NCBI GenBank assembly: GCA_012960755.1
Contig: DUAT01000008.1
Span: 1 to 8,270 of the forward strand
From: Gammaproteobacteria bacterium
GTDB taxonomy: Bacteria > Pseudomonadota > Gammaproteobacteria > Pseudomonadales > Azotimanducaceae_A
Direction of reading: 5' to 3'
DNA length: 8,270 bases
Part shown: positions 6,397 to 8,270 of the stretch, piece after piece
Numbering within the stretch: the first letter of the stretch is position 1
Layout of the letters: each line of letters starts with the position of its first letter
Translations under genes and position numbers: made by a program
Notes under the pieces: generated by a model
The model's database searches: none
Told to the model about the DNA's origin: nothing
The model's input: the letters and a program-made list of their open reading frames with translations, nothing else

Positions 6397-8142
6397 ATGA
6401 CTGAAACGAACATTCATCCAGCCGAATCGGCAAGCCGTGCTCTGAAAGTCGGGTTCGGGGGCGCATCGATTGCCGGTATAAAAGACGTCAATGAAGATGC
6501 GTTTTCAGCCTATCTGCTGGAAGGCCGAGAGACTAACCTGAAAGGTATCGCAGCCTGTATTGCTGATGGTGCCAGTTGCAGTGATGGTGCGCAGCTGGCA
6601 AGCCAGACAAGTGTGACCAACTTCATTGAAGATTATTACAGTACTCCTGAGAGCTGGGCGGTTAAAGAATCAGCGGCACGGGTCCTGTCATCACTTAACA
6701 CCTGGCTCTTTAACACCGAGCATCGTGATGACAATCTAAACAGTTCGATGACCACATTCAGCGCGGTTGTCCTGAAGGCAAACGTGGCCCATGTTTTTCA
6801 CGTCGGTGACAGTCGGATCTATATTTACTCTGATCGTCGCCTCCGGCAGCTAACGCGTGACCATGTCCATACAGTCAGGGGTGAGCAGTACCTGACTCGT
6901 GCATTAGGCCTGGACAGCCATCTGGAAGTTGACTATTCAAAACATGATATTGCCGAAGGGGATGTCCTTGTCCTGTTGACCGATGGGGTACACGGTTACT
7001 CGCACGATGACGAAATTCAGGAAAAGCTAGAAAACAGATCCACTAACCTGGAGGTCTGTGCGAGAGAAATAGTTGATCAGTCGCTCGACAAGGGAAGCAC
7101 TGACAATCTCAGCTGTCTGCTGGTTGAAGTGCGGGCCGTACCAATGCACCAGATCGATGAAGTCCATCGTCAGTTGACCCAGCTCGTTATTCCCCCGGTG
7201 ATGGAGCCGGGTATGAAAATGGATGATCTTGAGGTTGTGCGTGTCTTGCATAGTGGTACGCGAAGCCATGTTTACGAGGTCAGGGACTTAAAGAACGGAA
7301 AAGCCTATGCAGCCAAAGTACCCTCCCTGAACTTCAAGGATGACCCTTTGTATCTAGAGGCTTTTGTTAGGGAGCAGTGGGCGGGCAGGCGCCTGAATCA
7401 TCCGGGTGTGATGAAGATATTCCCCGGGTCCTCGAATAGTCCCTTTCTCTACCACATCTGCGAGTTGGTCGACGGACAGACGCTGCGCGAGTGGATGAAC
7501 GATAACCCAAGGCCTTCTCTCTCTGTGGTAAGAGAACTGGTAAAAGGCATCGTCGCGGCATTGCGGGGCATACAGCGAATGGGCATGGTGCATCGGGATT
7601 TGAAACCGGAAAATATCCTGGTCACTGCTGAGGGAGTCACCAAGATCATTGACCTCGGTGCCGTACAGATTGCTGGTTTCGATGAGATAGCCTACGCGCT
7701 GGAAGACAGCTTACCGATCGGTTCGGTTAACTACGCTGCGCCCGAATACATCAAAAACGGAGTTGCGCGATCAGTTTCAGACCTGTTTTCCCTCGGTGTC
7801 ATTGTCTATGAAATGTTGTGTGGTGACTTGCCTTACCGAGAGTTGTCTACGGCCATAGAAGCTGCGGGTAACCGCCGCTGGGAGTACCGAAGTCTGCGAC
7901 TTCGTCGTGAGGATATTCCTGTCGGGCTGGACCTGGGGCTCGAGAAGGCCGTTAACCCGACCGTCGAGAACCGACAGCAGGTTTTTTCTGAATTTGTACA
8001 CGATCTCTGTAATCCCAATCAGTCGCTGGTTGATAGGCACGAATCTGCGCCGTTTCTTGACAGAAATCCGGTGTTGTTCTGGAAATTGGTTTCTGCAATG
8101 CTTTTTGTGTCCTTGATCGTGCTATTGCTTCGCGTCATTTAG
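6397..8142 (+). CDS. bifunctional PP2C-type phosphatase / Ser-Thr protein kinase, membrane-anchored
   Basis: One 581-residue chain with two opposing activities. Residues about 18-246 are a PP2C phosphatase: NED at 32-34, ADG at 56-58, GDSR at 137-140, TDG at 195-197 and DN at 236-237 supply the metal-binding aspartates. Residues about 278-540 are a Hanks-type kinase: Lys307 in AAK, HRDLKPEN at 399-406, APE at 448-450 and SDLFSLGV at 461-468. Two departures are seen: the metal-binding DFG is DLG (419-421), and the glycine loop is poor (HSGTRSHV). Residues about 558-579 form a single hydrophobic helix, giving a tail anchor with both enzymatic parts in the cytoplasm. Catalytic residues are present, so activity is likely. 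It lies 8 bp after the transporter, probably in the same operon; no Shine-Dalgarno is visible, so coupled translation is likely. I recall a related gene in the Pseudomonas aeruginosa nitrate-assimilation cluster (PA1782). Substrate unknown. Confidence 0.9.
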   Translation: MTETNIHPAESASRALKVGFGGASIAGIKDVNEDAFSAYLLEGRETNLKGIAACIADGASCSDGAQLASQTSVTNFIEDYYSTPESWAVKESAARVLSSLNTWLFNTEHRDDNLNSSMTTFSAVVLKANVAHVFHVGDSRIYIYSDRRLRQLTRDHVHTVRGEQYLTRALGLDSHLEVDYSKHDIAEGDVLVLLTDGVHGYSHDDEIQEKLENRSTNLEVCAREIVDQSLDKGSTDNLSCLLVEVRAVPMHQIDEVHRQLTQLVIPPVMEPGMKMDDLEVVRVLHSGTRSHVYEVRDLKNGKAYAAKVPSLNFKDDPLYLEAFVREQWAGRRLNHPGVMKIFPGSSNSPFLYHICELVDGQTLREWMNDNPRPSLSVVRELVKGIVAALRGIQRMGMVHRDLKPENILVTAEGVTKIIDLGAVQIAGFDEIAYALEDSLPIGSVNYAAPEYIKNGVARSVSDLFSLGVIVYEMLCGDLPYRELSTAIEAAGNRRWEYRSLRLRREDIPVGLDLGLEKAVNPTVENRQQVFSEFVHDLCNPNQSLVDRHESAPFLDRNPVLFWKLVSAMLFVSLIVLLLRVI

Positions 8143-8270
8143 GCCACCGCAGTCCGCAGGTCCCATTCAACCTCTGACCCTCGGTCTGCTAAAATCGAGT
8201 TTTCTCCCAGCTTTGAAGTCAGATGGCGCTACAATACTGGGGCTTGTACTGGCGGTTTCCAACTGGCTGG

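Noticed and set aside
8176..8186. Small inverted repeat GACC-CTC-GGTC after the kinase gene as an operon terminator.
   Set aside because: The stem is only 4 bp and no T-tract follows directly.
8143..8270. Possible start of a downstream gene (ATG at 8223, 16 codons to the edge; or another open frame containing ILGLVLAVSNWL).
   Set aside because: Too short to recognise, two frames are equally open, and the only ribosome-binding candidate is a weak GAAG. A TAAAAT at 8190-8195 resembles a -10 element but has no good -35 at proper spacing.
1..8270. CRISPR arrays, tRNA or rRNA genes, insertion sequences, phage or defence genes.
   Set aside because: No repeat-spacer pattern, cloverleaf, transposase or terminal repeats were seen; the window is filled with nitrate-assimilation genes.

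Overview
The window carries a nitrate-assimilation locus arranged as two divergent transcription units. It most likely comes from a gammaproteobacterium. The inference rests on the close resemblance of the nitrite reductase subunits to enterobacterial NirB and NirD as I remember them, on moderate GC content, and on a gene set (nirB, nirD, nitrate MFS transporter, kinase, assimilatory nitrate reductase) that I recall from Pseudomonas-type genomes. Genus cannot be assigned from the sequence alone.

Layout: positions 1-1764 on the minus strand hold the first 588 codons of a molybdopterin nitrate reductase, open without interruption and cut by the left edge. Positions 1765-2055 are a 291-bp divergent control region. 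It contains two outward-facing sigma-54 (-24/-12) promoter matches, a perfect 15-bp palindrome near the midpoint between them, a terminator-like hairpin facing the nitrate reductase, and an inverted repeat over the predicted nirB transcription start. Positions 2056-8142 on the plus strand are a tight four-gene run: nirB, nirD (4-bp overlap), a nitrate/nitrite MFS transporter (5-bp gap), and a bifunctional PP2C-type phosphatase / Ser-Thr kinase with a C-terminal membrane anchor (8-bp gap). The last 128 bp (8143-8270) show no gene I can support.

How the parts fit: the transporter brings in nitrate (and possibly exports or imports nitrite), the minus-strand molybdoenzyme reduces nitrate to nitrite in the cytoplasm, and NirBD reduces nitrite to ammonium with NADH. 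Paired sigma-54 promoters imply that an enhancer-binding activator, plausibly NtrC, switches both arms on together. The phosphatase-kinase fusion at the operon end suggests an added post-translational control layer. Its substrate is not evident and it is the least understood part of the locus.
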